A DNA stretch of 41,295 nucleotides from CAZDHT01 sp964505325. Its GTDB lineage: Bacteria > Planctomycetota > PUPC01. Positions 24,553 through 32,941 of this stretch are shown in pieces. The translations under genes were made by a program, and so were the position numbers. The notes beneath the pieces were generated by a model that did no database searches, was not told the origin of the DNA, and saw only the letters and a list, made by a program, of their open reading frames with translations. How positions within the stretch are numbered: the stretch's first letter is position 1; every line of letters begins with the position of its first letter. The stretch covers positions 1 to 41,295 of the forward strand of contig CAZDHT010000012.1 of the NCBI GenBank assembly GCA_964505325.1, in the 5' to 3' direction.

Positions 24553-25674
24553 ATGGGACTCACGATTCTGTACGTGGGCAGCCTGGAGGAACGCGGCACG
24601 TGCTTTCACCGGATGCAGGCCGCGCGCAGCCTGGGCCATCGGGTCTTTCCGCTTGACATGGATGGCCGCTCCCCGGTGTTTCCCCGCTGGCTTGCGGCGG
24701 GGATTGCCAAGGCGGACCACCGGGTGGCAAACTGGCGGCTTGACCTGACCCGGCTGAACCGGCGGCTCCGGCACATGGTGTCCCGGCCGGCGCACGCCGA
24801 CGTGGTGTGGTTTGACAAGCCTCTGACCATACGGCTCGCCACCCTGCGCCGGATCCGCGCACGCATGCCGGGCGCGGTCCTTGCCACGTACAGCCCCGAC
24901 GATCAAATGAATCCCGCCAATCACAGTCGGTTGTACTTCCGCTGTCTCCCGCACTATGACATCGTGTTTACCACGAAGTCATTCAACGTGCCGGAGTTGA
25001 CGGCCATGGGGGCCCGTGACGTAAGACTGATTGGCGTCGGTTTCGACCCCGCAACGCATCGGCCGGTCGAACTCACCGCGGAAGAGCGGGGAGAATACGG
25101 CTGCCAGGTCAGTTTCATTGGCACGTACGAGGGTCAGCGGGCTCACTGGCTGAGCCGGCTTGCCGCCGACCCGCTCGAGTTGAAGGTTTGGGGGAACGGG
25201 TGGCAAGAGAGGCAGTCCAGCGGCCCGCTGGCCAAGGCGGTTCAGGGCAGGGCGGTGAACGGCGGCGATTACCCACGAGCGGTGTGTGCCTCTCAGATCA
25301 ACCTCGCTTTCTTGCGCAAGGCGATGCGGGACCAAGTGACCACGAGGTCGGTGGAAATCCCCGCATGTGGGGGCTTCATGCTGGCCGAGCGCACGCGCGA
25401 ACACATGGACTACTTCGACGAGGACAAGGAGGCGGCCTTCTTCAGCACGTTCGAAGAAATGCGTGAGAAGATCCACTACTACCTGCAGCACCCAAAGGCA
25501 CGCCAAGCAATTGCGCGGGCTGGCCGGCGCCGGTGTCTCGAAAGCGGGTACAGCAACCAGGACCGCATGCGACAGATGCTGGCAGAAGTGGAGAGGGTTC
25601 GACAGAAGCTCAGCCGTCAACCCAGTGAGCCTGCGGAGGGCATCGGAGCCGGTCGGCGAAGCGCGGGCGGTTAG
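24553..25674 (+). CDS. CgeB-like glycosyltransferase (GT4-related)
   Basis: The protein has 373 residues from ATG 24553; a GTG at 24502 overlapping the previous stop would add 17 residues with no similarity. The beginning MGLTILYVGSLEERGTCFHR is typical of the CgeB/spore-glycan group. A strand-rich middle (CQVSFIGTYEGQRAHWLSRL near 196) and the C-terminal block RSVEIPACGGFMLAERTREH near 267, with EMREKIHYYLQHPKARQAIA after it, match the Glyco_trans_1_2 family. These enzymes lack a clear donor assignment. The gene overlaps no neighbour and ends 31 nt before the GTG of the next methyltransferase. Confidence 0.82.
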   Translation: MGLTILYVGSLEERGTCFHRMQAARSLGHRVFPLDMDGRSPVFPRWLAAGIAKADHRVANWRLDLTRLNRRLRHMVSRPAHADVVWFDKPLTIRLATLRRIRARMPGAVLATYSPDDQMNPANHSRLYFRCLPHYDIVFTTKSFNVPELTAMGARDVRLIGVGFDPATHRPVELTAEERGEYGCQVSFIGTYEGQRAHWLSRLAADPLELKVWGNGWQERQSSGPLAKAVQGRAVNGGDYPRAVCASQINLAFLRKAMRDQVTTRSVEIPACGGFMLAERTREHMDYFDEDKEAAFFSTFEEMREKIHYYLQHPKARQAIARAGRRRCLESGYSNQDRMRQMLAEVERVRQKLSRQPSEPAEGIGAGRRSAGG

Positions 25675-25705
25675 CGACGTCATCGTCGGTGTCGAGGACA
25701 GCAGC

Positions 25706-26464
25706 GTGAGAGAGGCGCAACAAGACTACCGTGTGCGATTGCTCCGGCGGCGCGGCGCGCGGGGAACCGAACCGAACCGGACATGGGACGCGGAGAAGTG
25801 GCGGTCCTATTTCCGGAAGAACAAGCGCCGTTGGCGCCGCTTCTTGCCGAAGGACCCGGCGGCGCGCATACTCGAAATCGGCTGCGGCGATGGATCGTTC
25901 GTCAGGTTCCTCCGCGAGATGGGATATTCTCGCGCCGAGGGACTGGACGTGAACGAGGAGCGCCTCGCCCGGGCGCAAGGGTTCGGGGCTGAAGGCGTTT
26001 TCCAGGCCGACGTGCGGACGTACTTCTCTGACCGCGGCATAGCGAACGATCTGGATGTCGTGTTCGCCCTGAACGTGATTGAGCACCTGCGAAAGGATGA
26101 GGTGCTCACCCTCCTGACGGACGTGTTCTCGGCCCTCAAGCCCGGGGGCGAGTTCTGGATTCGTACCCCCAACGGCGCAGGGCTGTTCGCGGGCTACACG
26201 CGTTACGTCGAGTTCACGCACGAGAACGCGTTCACCACGGCAAGCCTGAGGGAGATACTGGAGTTCGCCGGCTTCGGGGAGATGTGGTTCCGCCCTTGGG
26301 GTCCCATTCCTCACGGGGCGGTGAGTCTCGCGCGCTATCTCGGTTGGAAGACCGTGGAACTCGCCCTGAGCACGGTGTCTCTGCTGGAGACGGCTTCGGC
26401 CAAAGGCGGGATCTTTACGGCTGACCTTCTTGCCTGTGCGAAGAAACCGCCGCATGGGATCTGA
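25706..26464 (+). CDS. SAM-dependent methyltransferase, class I
   Basis: Read from GTG at 25706 (GAGG eight bases upstream) the protein has 252 residues; the open frame continues left into the preceding gene without similarity. Motif I ILEIGCGDGSFVRFL lies near 55, the acidic AEGLDVNEERL near 77, and DVVFALNVIEHLRKDE near 115. The strand LKPGGEFWIRTPNGAG follows. The C-terminal half (FTTASLREILEFAGF) is the Methyltransf_23/31 pattern. The acceptor is unknown, with sugar O-methylation most likely given the context. The next gene's ATG lies inside the last codons (26454), an 11-nt overlap. Confidence 0.85.
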   Translation: MREAQQDYRVRLLRRRGARGTEPNRTWDAEKWRSYFRKNKRRWRRFLPKDPAARILEIGCGDGSFVRFLREMGYSRAEGLDVNEERLARAQGFGAEGVFQADVRTYFSDRGIANDLDVVFALNVIEHLRKDEVLTLLTDVFSALKPGGEFWIRTPNGAGLFAGYTRYVEFTHENAFTTASLREILEFAGFGEMWFRPWGPIPHGAVSLARYLGWKTVELALSTVSLLETASAKGGIFTADLLACAKKPPHGI

Positions 26465-27653
26465 CATCAAACTGGCCTTCCTGACCTCGCACCCGACTCA
26501 ATACGCCTCGTCCGTATTTCGTGAACTGGCGAAACAGCCGGGGATTGATCTGACGGTCATTTACTGCTCCGCCCACGGGCTGGAATCGAGAACCGACCCG
26601 GGGTTTGGGGTGTCGTTCCGCTGGGACGTCCCGCTGCTCGACGGATACGCCTGCAAGTTCGTGCCGAGTCTGCCCCGCGGAAGTTCGCCACAGCCGCCGT
26701 TCCGCCCGTTCAACCCCGGGGTTGTCGCACGGCTGCTGCCGCAGCGGTATGACGCGCTGGTCGTGCACGGCTACGCCTATTTGACCTATTGGCTGGCTTT
26801 TCTCGCAGCCAAGCTCCGCCGCACCACCGTTCTGATCAGGGGCGAATCCACCTTGCTGAGGAAACGCACACTCGCGCAGAGGACCATCAAGGGCACGCTG
26901 CTCCGCGCGCTGTTCAAGCTCGCCGACGGGTACATCGCCATCGGGACGGAAAGCGCCCGGCATGCCGAATTTTACGGGATGGATCCGCGCCGCGTGCACT
27001 TCGCGCCCTACTGCGTAGACAACGACTTTTTCGCCGAGCGGGCCGCCGCGACGCGCCCACGTCGCCGCGAGATACTGACGACACTTGGCTTGGCGCCGCA
27101 TCAACTCGTCTTCTCCTTTGTGGGCAAGCTGTCCTCCCGCAAAGCGCCGATGCACCTGCTCGAAGCTTTTCGGAGGGCACGGCTGGACGGCACAGCGGCG
27201 CTGGTGTTCGTTGGGGACGGAACACAGCGGGGCGAACTTGAAGCCTCGGCGAAGGAGCATCGGGTCGATAACGTTCGGTTCGCCGGGTTCGTGAACCAGA
27301 CGGAACTGCCCGATTACTATGGGATTACAGATGTCCTTGTGCTGCCGTCCGCTGTCGAGCCGTGGGGGCTCGTTGTGAACGAAGCCATGGCGTCCGGGTG
27401 CGCGGTGGTGACATCGGACATCTGCGGCTGTGCCACAGACCTGGTGCGCCGTGGAAAGAACGGTGACGTGTTCCCCGTCGGCGATGTGGATTCACTGGCT
27501 TCCGTTCTTCGGAGCTTGGCGGCCGACAGGGAGCGCGTGAGGGAAATGGGGCGGACATCCCGGGAGATCATCGAGGACTGGACCCCGGGGGTCTGTGCTC
27601 GGGGAATCGCAGAGGCTGTGTCCGAGGCACGGTGGCGGGGCAGGCGCACATAA
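26454..27653 (+). CDS. Glycosyltransferase family 4
   Basis: This GT4 enzyme has 399 residues. The start reads MGSDIKLAFLTSHPTQYASS, as in the subgroup that uses hexose or amino-sugar donors, but no donor is provable. The C-terminal half has FSFVGKLSSRKAPMHLLEAF near 221, then the canonical E-x7-E segment EPWGLVVNEAMASGCAVVTS near 303. It overlaps the end of the preceding methyltransferase, and the next gene's ATG follows its stop by one base. Basic stretches (KRTLAQRTIKG near 140) may contact the membrane. Confidence 0.9.
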   Translation: MGSDIKLAFLTSHPTQYASSVFRELAKQPGIDLTVIYCSAHGLESRTDPGFGVSFRWDVPLLDGYACKFVPSLPRGSSPQPPFRPFNPGVVARLLPQRYDALVVHGYAYLTYWLAFLAAKLRRTTVLIRGESTLLRKRTLAQRTIKGTLLRALFKLADGYIAIGTESARHAEFYGMDPRRVHFAPYCVDNDFFAERAAATRPRRREILTTLGLAPHQLVFSFVGKLSSRKAPMHLLEAFRRARLDGTAALVFVGDGTQRGELEASAKEHRVDNVRFAGFVNQTELPDYYGITDVLVLPSAVEPWGLVVNEAMASGCAVVTSDICGCATDLVRRGKNGDVFPVGDVDSLASVLRSLAADRERVREMGRTSREIIEDWTPGVCARGIAEAVSEARWRGRRT

Positions 27654-27654
27654 G

Positions 27655-28851
27655 ATGCAGGTAACGATGGCCAAAGCGGTCCGGCGGATGACCAATCTGC
27701 TGCTCGGACTGGAGCAGGCCACCCTGTTCGCCCAACTGAGATCCGGCTGGCCGGCAGACCCTCGGCGCATTCTGGTCCACCGTGCCGGCAACATCGGCGA
27801 CACCGTTGTGGCCGTGCCCGCTTTGCTGGCCATCAGGCAATCCTATCCCTCTGCTGAGATCACGTTGTTGACTTCGCCAGGGGCGGACGGTCTGCCTTCC
27901 GCAGTGGACGTGCTTGAGGGGACCGGCATCATTGACCGGTACGTCACCTATTACCCGCTTCGGTTACGAAGCCGACGGCAGAGGCTGTCCTTCGCGGCGC
28001 AATTGAAAGCGCACGGCTTCGACCTGTTCGTCAGCCTGTCACCGGCCGGCGGAGGGAAACGGATCCGCGCCCTGTTCCGGGACATGCTGTTCGCGAAGGT
28101 CGCCGGCTGCCGGAAAGTGGGCGGATTCCGTCTCGCGTCGCTGCCGCAACACTGGGTGCCGTCATATCACGGTAACGGACGGCTCGTGCTGGCCGAGTCT
28201 GAGCGCCTGCTGGCGCTGGTGCCGCGGGGGACGGCGCTGTGGAGTCACCTTGATGTCCAGTGGCCCGGCCTGTCCGAAGTGAAGAAGGAAGTCGCCCGTC
28301 TGCTCGTCGAGTATGGTCTGGATGGCGAAGCGGGAGCCGTGGTCGTTCACCCGGGCGCCAAGCTGCCTCTGAAACAGTGGATGCCGGAGAGATTTGCGGC
28401 TCTGGCCGAGCACATCGCAGGCACATACGGTGTGAAGATTGTGCTGACGGGAGGAAGATCTGACGCGGAAATGTGCGACCGGATTGCTGCGTCCCTTCCC
28501 CCGCCGCGGTGCGTGAACCTGGCCGGGAAGACAACGTTGCGAGAGTTCTTGGGCGTTCTTGCTCATGCCAGGGCGGTGGTCTCGAACGACACGGGTGCGA
28601 TTCATCTTGCCGCTGCGGCCGGCACTCCGAGCGTGGCTATCGTCAGCGGCCGTGATAACCCGGTGAAATGGATGCCCATCAGCAGCAAGCACCTTCGCGT
28701 TTGGGCAGAAACGGATTGCAGTCCCTGTTTCAGGGCGGAATGCCCCCACCGGACGTGTCTCACCCAAATCACGGTACCGGACGTGACGGAAGCGTTCGAC
28801 CAGTGCTGGCAGCGGTTTGTCCTGCCCGAGACGAGGGAACGTAACGCGTGA
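27655..28851 (+). CDS. Glycosyltransferase family 9 (heptosyltransferase-like)
   Basis: The protein has 398 residues. GT9 motifs are clear: ILVHRAGNIGDTVVAVPALL near 39, VVVHPGAKLPLKQWMPERFA near 230, and the conserved VSNDTGAIHLAAAAGTPSVA near 311. The C-terminal cysteine cluster CSPCFRAECPHRTC (near 355) is typical of planctomycete-like GT9 proteins and may bind metal. GT9 enzymes transfer heptose or other sugars in lipopolysaccharide cores. In this exopolysaccharide locus the donor is open, because no ADP-heptose genes are present. ATGs at 27655 and 27667 are both possible; the first is one base after the previous stop. Confidence 0.88.
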   Translation: MQVTMAKAVRRMTNLLLGLEQATLFAQLRSGWPADPRRILVHRAGNIGDTVVAVPALLAIRQSYPSAEITLLTSPGADGLPSAVDVLEGTGIIDRYVTYYPLRLRSRRQRLSFAAQLKAHGFDLFVSLSPAGGGKRIRALFRDMLFAKVAGCRKVGGFRLASLPQHWVPSYHGNGRLVLAESERLLALVPRGTALWSHLDVQWPGLSEVKKEVARLLVEYGLDGEAGAVVVHPGAKLPLKQWMPERFAALAEHIAGTYGVKIVLTGGRSDAEMCDRIAASLPPPRCVNLAGKTTLREFLGVLAHARAVVSNDTGAIHLAAAAGTPSVAIVSGRDNPVKWMPISSKHLRVWAETDCSPCFRAECPHRTCLTQITVPDVTEAFDQCWQRFVLPETRERNA

Positions 28852-29993
28852 TACGCGCACTGCACGTCATTGCAGCTTTGCGCAACTCATCGGGGCCGAC
28901 TCAGGGGGTTGTGAATCTGACGGAGGCCCTCGCGGAATTGGGGTGTTCTGTTGACCTCTACCATCTTACCTACAACGGAATGGACCCGGTGCGGCCGGCC
29001 TCGTCGCTTGTCCGCTCGCACGGCTTTCCCCGCACCTTTTCCCGCGTGTGGGGATATTCAAGGAGTCTCGGGAAGTCCCTTCGGCGCACCATCGGCGACT
29101 TTGACGTCGTGCACATCCACGGCATGTGGCAATATCCCACTTGGGCGGCCTGTCGCGAATGCCGCAGACAGCGGGTCCCGTATGTCATTGCGCCCCACGG
29201 AGCGTTCGAGCCCTGGTGCCTGCGACAGAACGCCTGGGCGAAGAGAGTGTATTATCGCCTTGTCGAGCGCGCCGGCCTCACGGCGGCCGCCGCCGTACAT
29301 GCGGTGTCCGAACAGGAACGGCAGAACCTCGAGCGGCTCGGCGTGGCCGCCCATGTCACGGTCATATCCAACGGGATCGGAAAGGAGTTCTTTTCCGCTC
29401 CCATTCCGCGCTCCGCCTTTCGCCGACGCTACGGGCTGGGCGAGCGAACGCCCCTGGTCCTCTTCCTGAGCCGGCTTCATCCGAAGAAGGGCCTGGACGT
29501 CCTGACCGAGAGCTTTGCCCAAGTGCTTCGCCGTGTCCCCGAGGCTAAGCTTGTGATTGCCGGGTGGTCCGTGCAAGGTTATGCGAAAGAGGTGGCCGGG
29601 ATGGCGGAGCGTCATGGGATCGCGCAACACACGATCCTCACCGGCGATCTGCGGGGGCACGAGAGACTGGCCGCCTACCATGCCGCGGACGTCTTCGTGC
29701 TGCCGTCCCGGTCGGAGAATTTTGGCATCGTCGTGGCCGAGGCGATGGGGTGCGGTGTCCCCGTCGTTGTCAGCAAAGAGACGCCGTGGCAACACGTTGA
29801 AGAGCACAACGCCGGCCGCTGGGTCGCTCTGGACCCGACCGAGTTCGCGCGGCATATCACAGAAATCCTCGAGAACCCTGAGCTCGGGCGACAGATGGGC
29901 GAGAACGGCCGCGCGTTGGTTCGAGAGAAGTACACCTGGGATCGAATCGCCAAGAAGACGCTCGCACTCTATGAGAGTATTGCGGCCGGATAG
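28848..29993 (+). CDS. Glycosyltransferase family 4
   Basis: The protein has 381 residues, starting at GTG that overlaps the preceding stop (GTGA). The acceptor half has IRALHVIAALRNSSGPTQGV, a glycine/serine loop typical of GT4. It also has DVVHIHGMWQYPTWA near 86 with the HxHG motif, and YVIAPHGAFEPWCLRQ near 109. The donor half contains LVLFLSRLHPKKGLDVLTES near 202 and the E-x7-E segment ENFGIVVAEAMGCGVPVVVS near 290. This pattern matches glycosyltransferases of colanic-acid and Vi-type clusters. A 68-nt gap follows before the next gene, with a GGAG site for it. Confidence 0.92.
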   Translation: MIRALHVIAALRNSSGPTQGVVNLTEALAELGCSVDLYHLTYNGMDPVRPASSLVRSHGFPRTFSRVWGYSRSLGKSLRRTIGDFDVVHIHGMWQYPTWAACRECRRQRVPYVIAPHGAFEPWCLRQNAWAKRVYYRLVERAGLTAAAAVHAVSEQERQNLERLGVAAHVTVISNGIGKEFFSAPIPRSAFRRRYGLGERTPLVLFLSRLHPKKGLDVLTESFAQVLRRVPEAKLVIAGWSVQGYAKEVAGMAERHGIAQHTILTGDLRGHERLAAYHAADVFVLPSRSENFGIVVAEAMGCGVPVVVSKETPWQHVEEHNAGRWVALDPTEFARHITEILENPELGRQMGENGRALVREKYTWDRIAKKTLALYESIAAG

Positions 29994-30061
29994 CGGTCTT
30001 CAGGCTGAAGCTGCGGTTGCCGCGCGCTCGACACATCCAGAGATCTCTCGGCGGAGTTAGA

Positions 30062-30811
30062 ATGCCGAACCACCAGAGCTTCTACGAGGAGTATTGGCGG
30101 GAACGGATGGCGCTCGACCGTAGCCAGGACACCGGGAAATCTCGCAGAATTGATCTGGTCTGCTCGCGTGTGGCCGCGGGGGACACGGTGCTCGACTTCG
30201 GGTGCGGGATTGGGGACTTTACTGTCCCCCTGCTGGAAGCCGGCGCTCTCGTCTCCGCGGCTGACGTTTCCGAGCGCGCCGTTGAGATGGCCCGAAAGAG
30301 AACTCCTGCCGCAGACTTCGGCGTAGTGGTTCCCGGGCACGATTTGCCGTATGGGGATGAGCAATTTGACTGCGTTGTGGCCATGGAAGTCATCGAGCAC
30401 GTCCTTGACACCCACGGGCTGTTTCAGGAGTTTCGACGCGTGTTGAAGCCCCAGGGCAGGCTCCTCTTGAGCTGCCCCTATCATGGGCTTGTGAAAAACC
30501 TCCTTGTCAGCCTGCTGTGGTTTGAGGAGCATTTCCGGCCCGACCACCCGCATATCCGGTTTTATACCGTGCGTTCCCTCCGATGGCTGCTGCACCAGCA
30601 CGGGTTCGCTGTTGCAGAGCTCCGACGCCTGGGGCGGATGTGGCCGGTCTACCGCACGGTGTTCGTGGAGGCCCGCAAGGTCGACGTTGGTGAAGGCCCC
30701 AGAACGGACCTGACTACCGGGCTTGTCAAGAGGGCCCTTTCGCGCCTGTTTGGCATCATGAATGGAACCGGGGCCGGATCGTCCTCGTCCACGCCCCGCC
30801 CAGCGCCTTGA
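30062..30811 (+). CDS. SAM-dependent methyltransferase, class I
   Basis: The protein has 249 residues from ATG 30062, which has GGAG about six bases upstream. Motif I VLDFGCGIGDFTVPLLEAG lies near 43 and VSAADVSERAVEMARK near 63. The central FDCVVAMEVIEHVLDTHGLF lies near 100, followed by VLKPQGRLLLSCPYHG. The C-terminal segment PDHPHIRFYTVRSLRWLLHQ matches the Methyltransf_11/25 sugar-modifying group. The C-terminus ends in a low-complexity Ser/Pro tail. The acceptor is unknown. The stop overlaps or abuts the beginning of the next gene. Confidence 0.86.
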   Translation: MPNHQSFYEEYWRERMALDRSQDTGKSRRIDLVCSRVAAGDTVLDFGCGIGDFTVPLLEAGALVSAADVSERAVEMARKRTPAADFGVVVPGHDLPYGDEQFDCVVAMEVIEHVLDTHGLFQEFRRVLKPQGRLLLSCPYHGLVKNLLVSLLWFEEHFRPDHPHIRFYTVRSLRWLLHQHGFAVAELRRLGRMWPVYRTVFVEARKVDVGEGPRTDLTTGLVKRALSRLFGIMNGTGAGSSSSTPRPAP

Positions 30812-30813
30812 GG

Positions 30814-31959
30814 ATGAAAGTAAACATCATATTGGGACACGCTTTTCCCGTTCCTCCGTCGCACGCGACCGGCGTTGCGCCCGTCGAGACGCAGGCTTGG
30901 CGCATTGGGAATCAACTGGCGCAGATGGACCATGACGTGGCGATCTACTCCCGTGACGCGCCCGGCCTTCCGGCCGACGAAGTGCTGCCTAACGGGCTGC
31001 GCGTCGTGCGGCTCAAAGGATACGACTGGACCCGGCGCCGGCGTCGAGACCTGGCGAACGCGTTCCGCTACGGGCTTCGACTGGCCACGTCTGTTCGCGA
31101 TGCCGATGTTCACATGTGCAAGACGTTCTTCTTCCCATTCCTGGCAAAGATGACGCGCCGCCCGCGCGGGCTCATCTGCGTCGGACTCCACAGGGAGCCC
31201 AAGCGGCATCTCAACGTCTACTCCCTCCTGCTGAGGTCCGGCAGCAGAAGCCGGCTTCGCTTCAGTGCGGTCAGCGAGTTCGTCAGGCGCGGGGCGGAAC
31301 GGATGTGCCCGGCGATGAAGGGCCTCATCGAGGTCGTTCTGAACCCGGTGGACATTCGAGGTTTCGCGCCAGGCGAGCAGAAGTGGCCGGAGCCGACCGT
31401 GCTGTACGCCGGGCGAATTGTGGAAGAGAAAGGCCTCCGATGTCTCGCGGACGCTTTTACACAGGTAAAGGCCGGGTGCCCGGAGGCGCACTTGAGGATC
31501 GTGGGGCCGCTCTCGGCAGGCCAGAACAGCGACGAAGAGCTGGTGGGCGAGTTGATGCGGAAGTTTCGAGCCCACGCTTGGCGAGACGATGTCTCTTTTC
31601 CCGGGTTCAAGTCCGGGGCGGAATTGGTCGAGGAATACCAGAAGGCCTGGGTGGTGTGCTATCCCTCATTTGCCGGCGAGGCCTGCCCCAACGTGGTGAC
31701 GGAAGCCATGGCGTGCGGGACCCCGGTGGTCACGACGTCCTTCGGCCCCTTTCCCGAGCAGTTCGCGGATGGCGCCGAAGGATTCCAGGTGCCGCCGCAC
31801 GAACCGGGGAGGCTGGCTGACCGCTTGCTGGCCCTGCTCCAGGACAGCGGACTGAGGGAGGGATGCGGCCACGCAGCGCGAAACCGTGCCTGCCAGTTCG
31901 GACTGGAGCGCATCGTGGGGGATTACCTGCACGCCTTTCGGAAGTTCTTGCTGACGTGA
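30814..31959 (+). CDS. Glycosyltransferase family 4
   Basis: Read from ATG 30814 the protein has 381 residues; a TTG at 30808 overlapping the previous stop would add two residues. The acceptor half begins MKVNIILGHAFPVPPSHATG. The donor half has VLYAGRIVEEKGLRCLADAF near 196 and the segment EACPNVVTEAMACGTPVVTT near 289, carrying the E-x7-E pair. The final helices (GDYLHAFRKFLL) are standard for GT4. The stop codon overlaps the GTG of the DUF362 gene (GTGA), so the two are probably translationally coupled. Confidence 0.9.
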   Translation: MKVNIILGHAFPVPPSHATGVAPVETQAWRIGNQLAQMDHDVAIYSRDAPGLPADEVLPNGLRVVRLKGYDWTRRRRRDLANAFRYGLRLATSVRDADVHMCKTFFFPFLAKMTRRPRGLICVGLHREPKRHLNVYSLLLRSGSRSRLRFSAVSEFVRRGAERMCPAMKGLIEVVLNPVDIRGFAPGEQKWPEPTVLYAGRIVEEKGLRCLADAFTQVKAGCPEAHLRIVGPLSAGQNSDEELVGELMRKFRAHAWRDDVSFPGFKSGAELVEEYQKAWVVCYPSFAGEACPNVVTEAMACGTPVVTTSFGPFPEQFADGAEGFQVPPHEPGRLADRLLALLQDSGLREGCGHAARNRACQFGLERIVGDYLHAFRKFLLT

Positions 31960-32924
31960 CGCGCATACTGGAATCGTCCGTAGAGTCCAACGGTATGGCC
32001 GGCTGCCTGGCGACGGACATGCGCAGAATCCGCACGCTCGATCAGGTATTCGTGACCCGGATAGCGAGGGAGTCGGCAGACACGGATTTTCACAGGCTCC
32101 TGGAAACGGTCGCCCCTGAGCGTGCCGCCGCGTGCAGGCACATGGTGATAAAGATCAACCTGTGCGACTATCGGCTGGCTGAGACGGGAGCGACGACAGA
32201 TCCGGCGCTGCTCGCGGCCCTCGTCCGGCAACTCCGCAAGCTCAATCCCGCCGTCCGTATCACCGTGCTGGAGAACGACGCCAGCTCGGTGGAAGCGGAC
32301 AGCCTGTTCAGCCTGCTCGGCTTTCGGGAGGTGGCCCGCGCCCTGGATATCGAACTCCATAACGCATCACGCCACCCGTGGGTCAAGCGAGACCTGCCAC
32401 GCGGCATCGTGTTCCGCCAACTGGAAATTCCCGCCGTCGCGGAAGAGGCGGACTTCTTCATCAACTTCGCCAAGCTCAAGACGAACGCCATCAGCAAGAC
32501 GACAGGCTGCCTGAAGAACCTGTTCGCGCTCCTTCGGCCCAAGCGGAAATCCGTCTACCACGGCGCCCTGGCCGAGTGCATCGCGGACGTCAACATGGCC
32601 GTCCGTTCGGACCTGTGCATCGTTGACGGGCTGATTGGGATGGGCGGGCTGGGCGGCCCTGCGTTCGGGGTGCCTCACAAGCGGGGCCTCTTGCTCGGCG
32701 GCGTCAATCCGGTCTCCACCGACGCCTGCGGCGCCCGGATCATGGGCTTTCGCCCGCGGTCTGTCGAACACCTCCGGGTATCAGCGCGCCGCCGGCTGGG
32801 CACGCTTCGCTATAGCCTGGCGACAGACATCCCGGGCTTCCGCTACAAGGATCACAAGTTCGAGTTCAGCCGGTGGCAGTATCTCCTGCGATGCCTGTTG
32901 CGGGGCTCGGCGGGGATCGAATAG
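31956..32924 (+). CDS. DUF362-family protein
   Basis: The protein has 322 residues from GTG 31956, which overlaps the previous stop; an ATG at 31995 is the alternative. The DUF362 pattern is clear: VFVTRIARESADTDFHRLLE near 32, VIKINLC near 63, VLENDASS near 100, FFINFAKLKTNAISKTTGCL near 165 and VDGLIGMGGLGGPAFGVP near 217. No ferredoxin-type CxxCxxC clusters are present, unlike DUF362 proteins fused to iron-sulphur domains. DUF362 members have no established reaction that I can name. Several sit in polysaccharide loci. Here it lies between a GT4 and a Gfo/Idh/MocA gene, so a role in sugar modification is inferred only from neighbourhood. Confidence 0.82.
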   Translation: MTRILESSVESNGMAGCLATDMRRIRTLDQVFVTRIARESADTDFHRLLETVAPERAAACRHMVIKINLCDYRLAETGATTDPALLAALVRQLRKLNPAVRITVLENDASSVEADSLFSLLGFREVARALDIELHNASRHPWVKRDLPRGIVFRQLEIPAVAEEADFFINFAKLKTNAISKTTGCLKNLFALLRPKRKSVYHGALAECIADVNMAVRSDLCIVDGLIGMGGLGGPAFGVPHKRGLLLGGVNPVSTDACGARIMGFRPRSVEHLRVSARRRLGTLRYSLATDIPGFRYKDHKFEFSRWQYLLRCLLRGSAGIE

Positions 32925-32941
32925 CGGTGCGGGAGGGCGAT

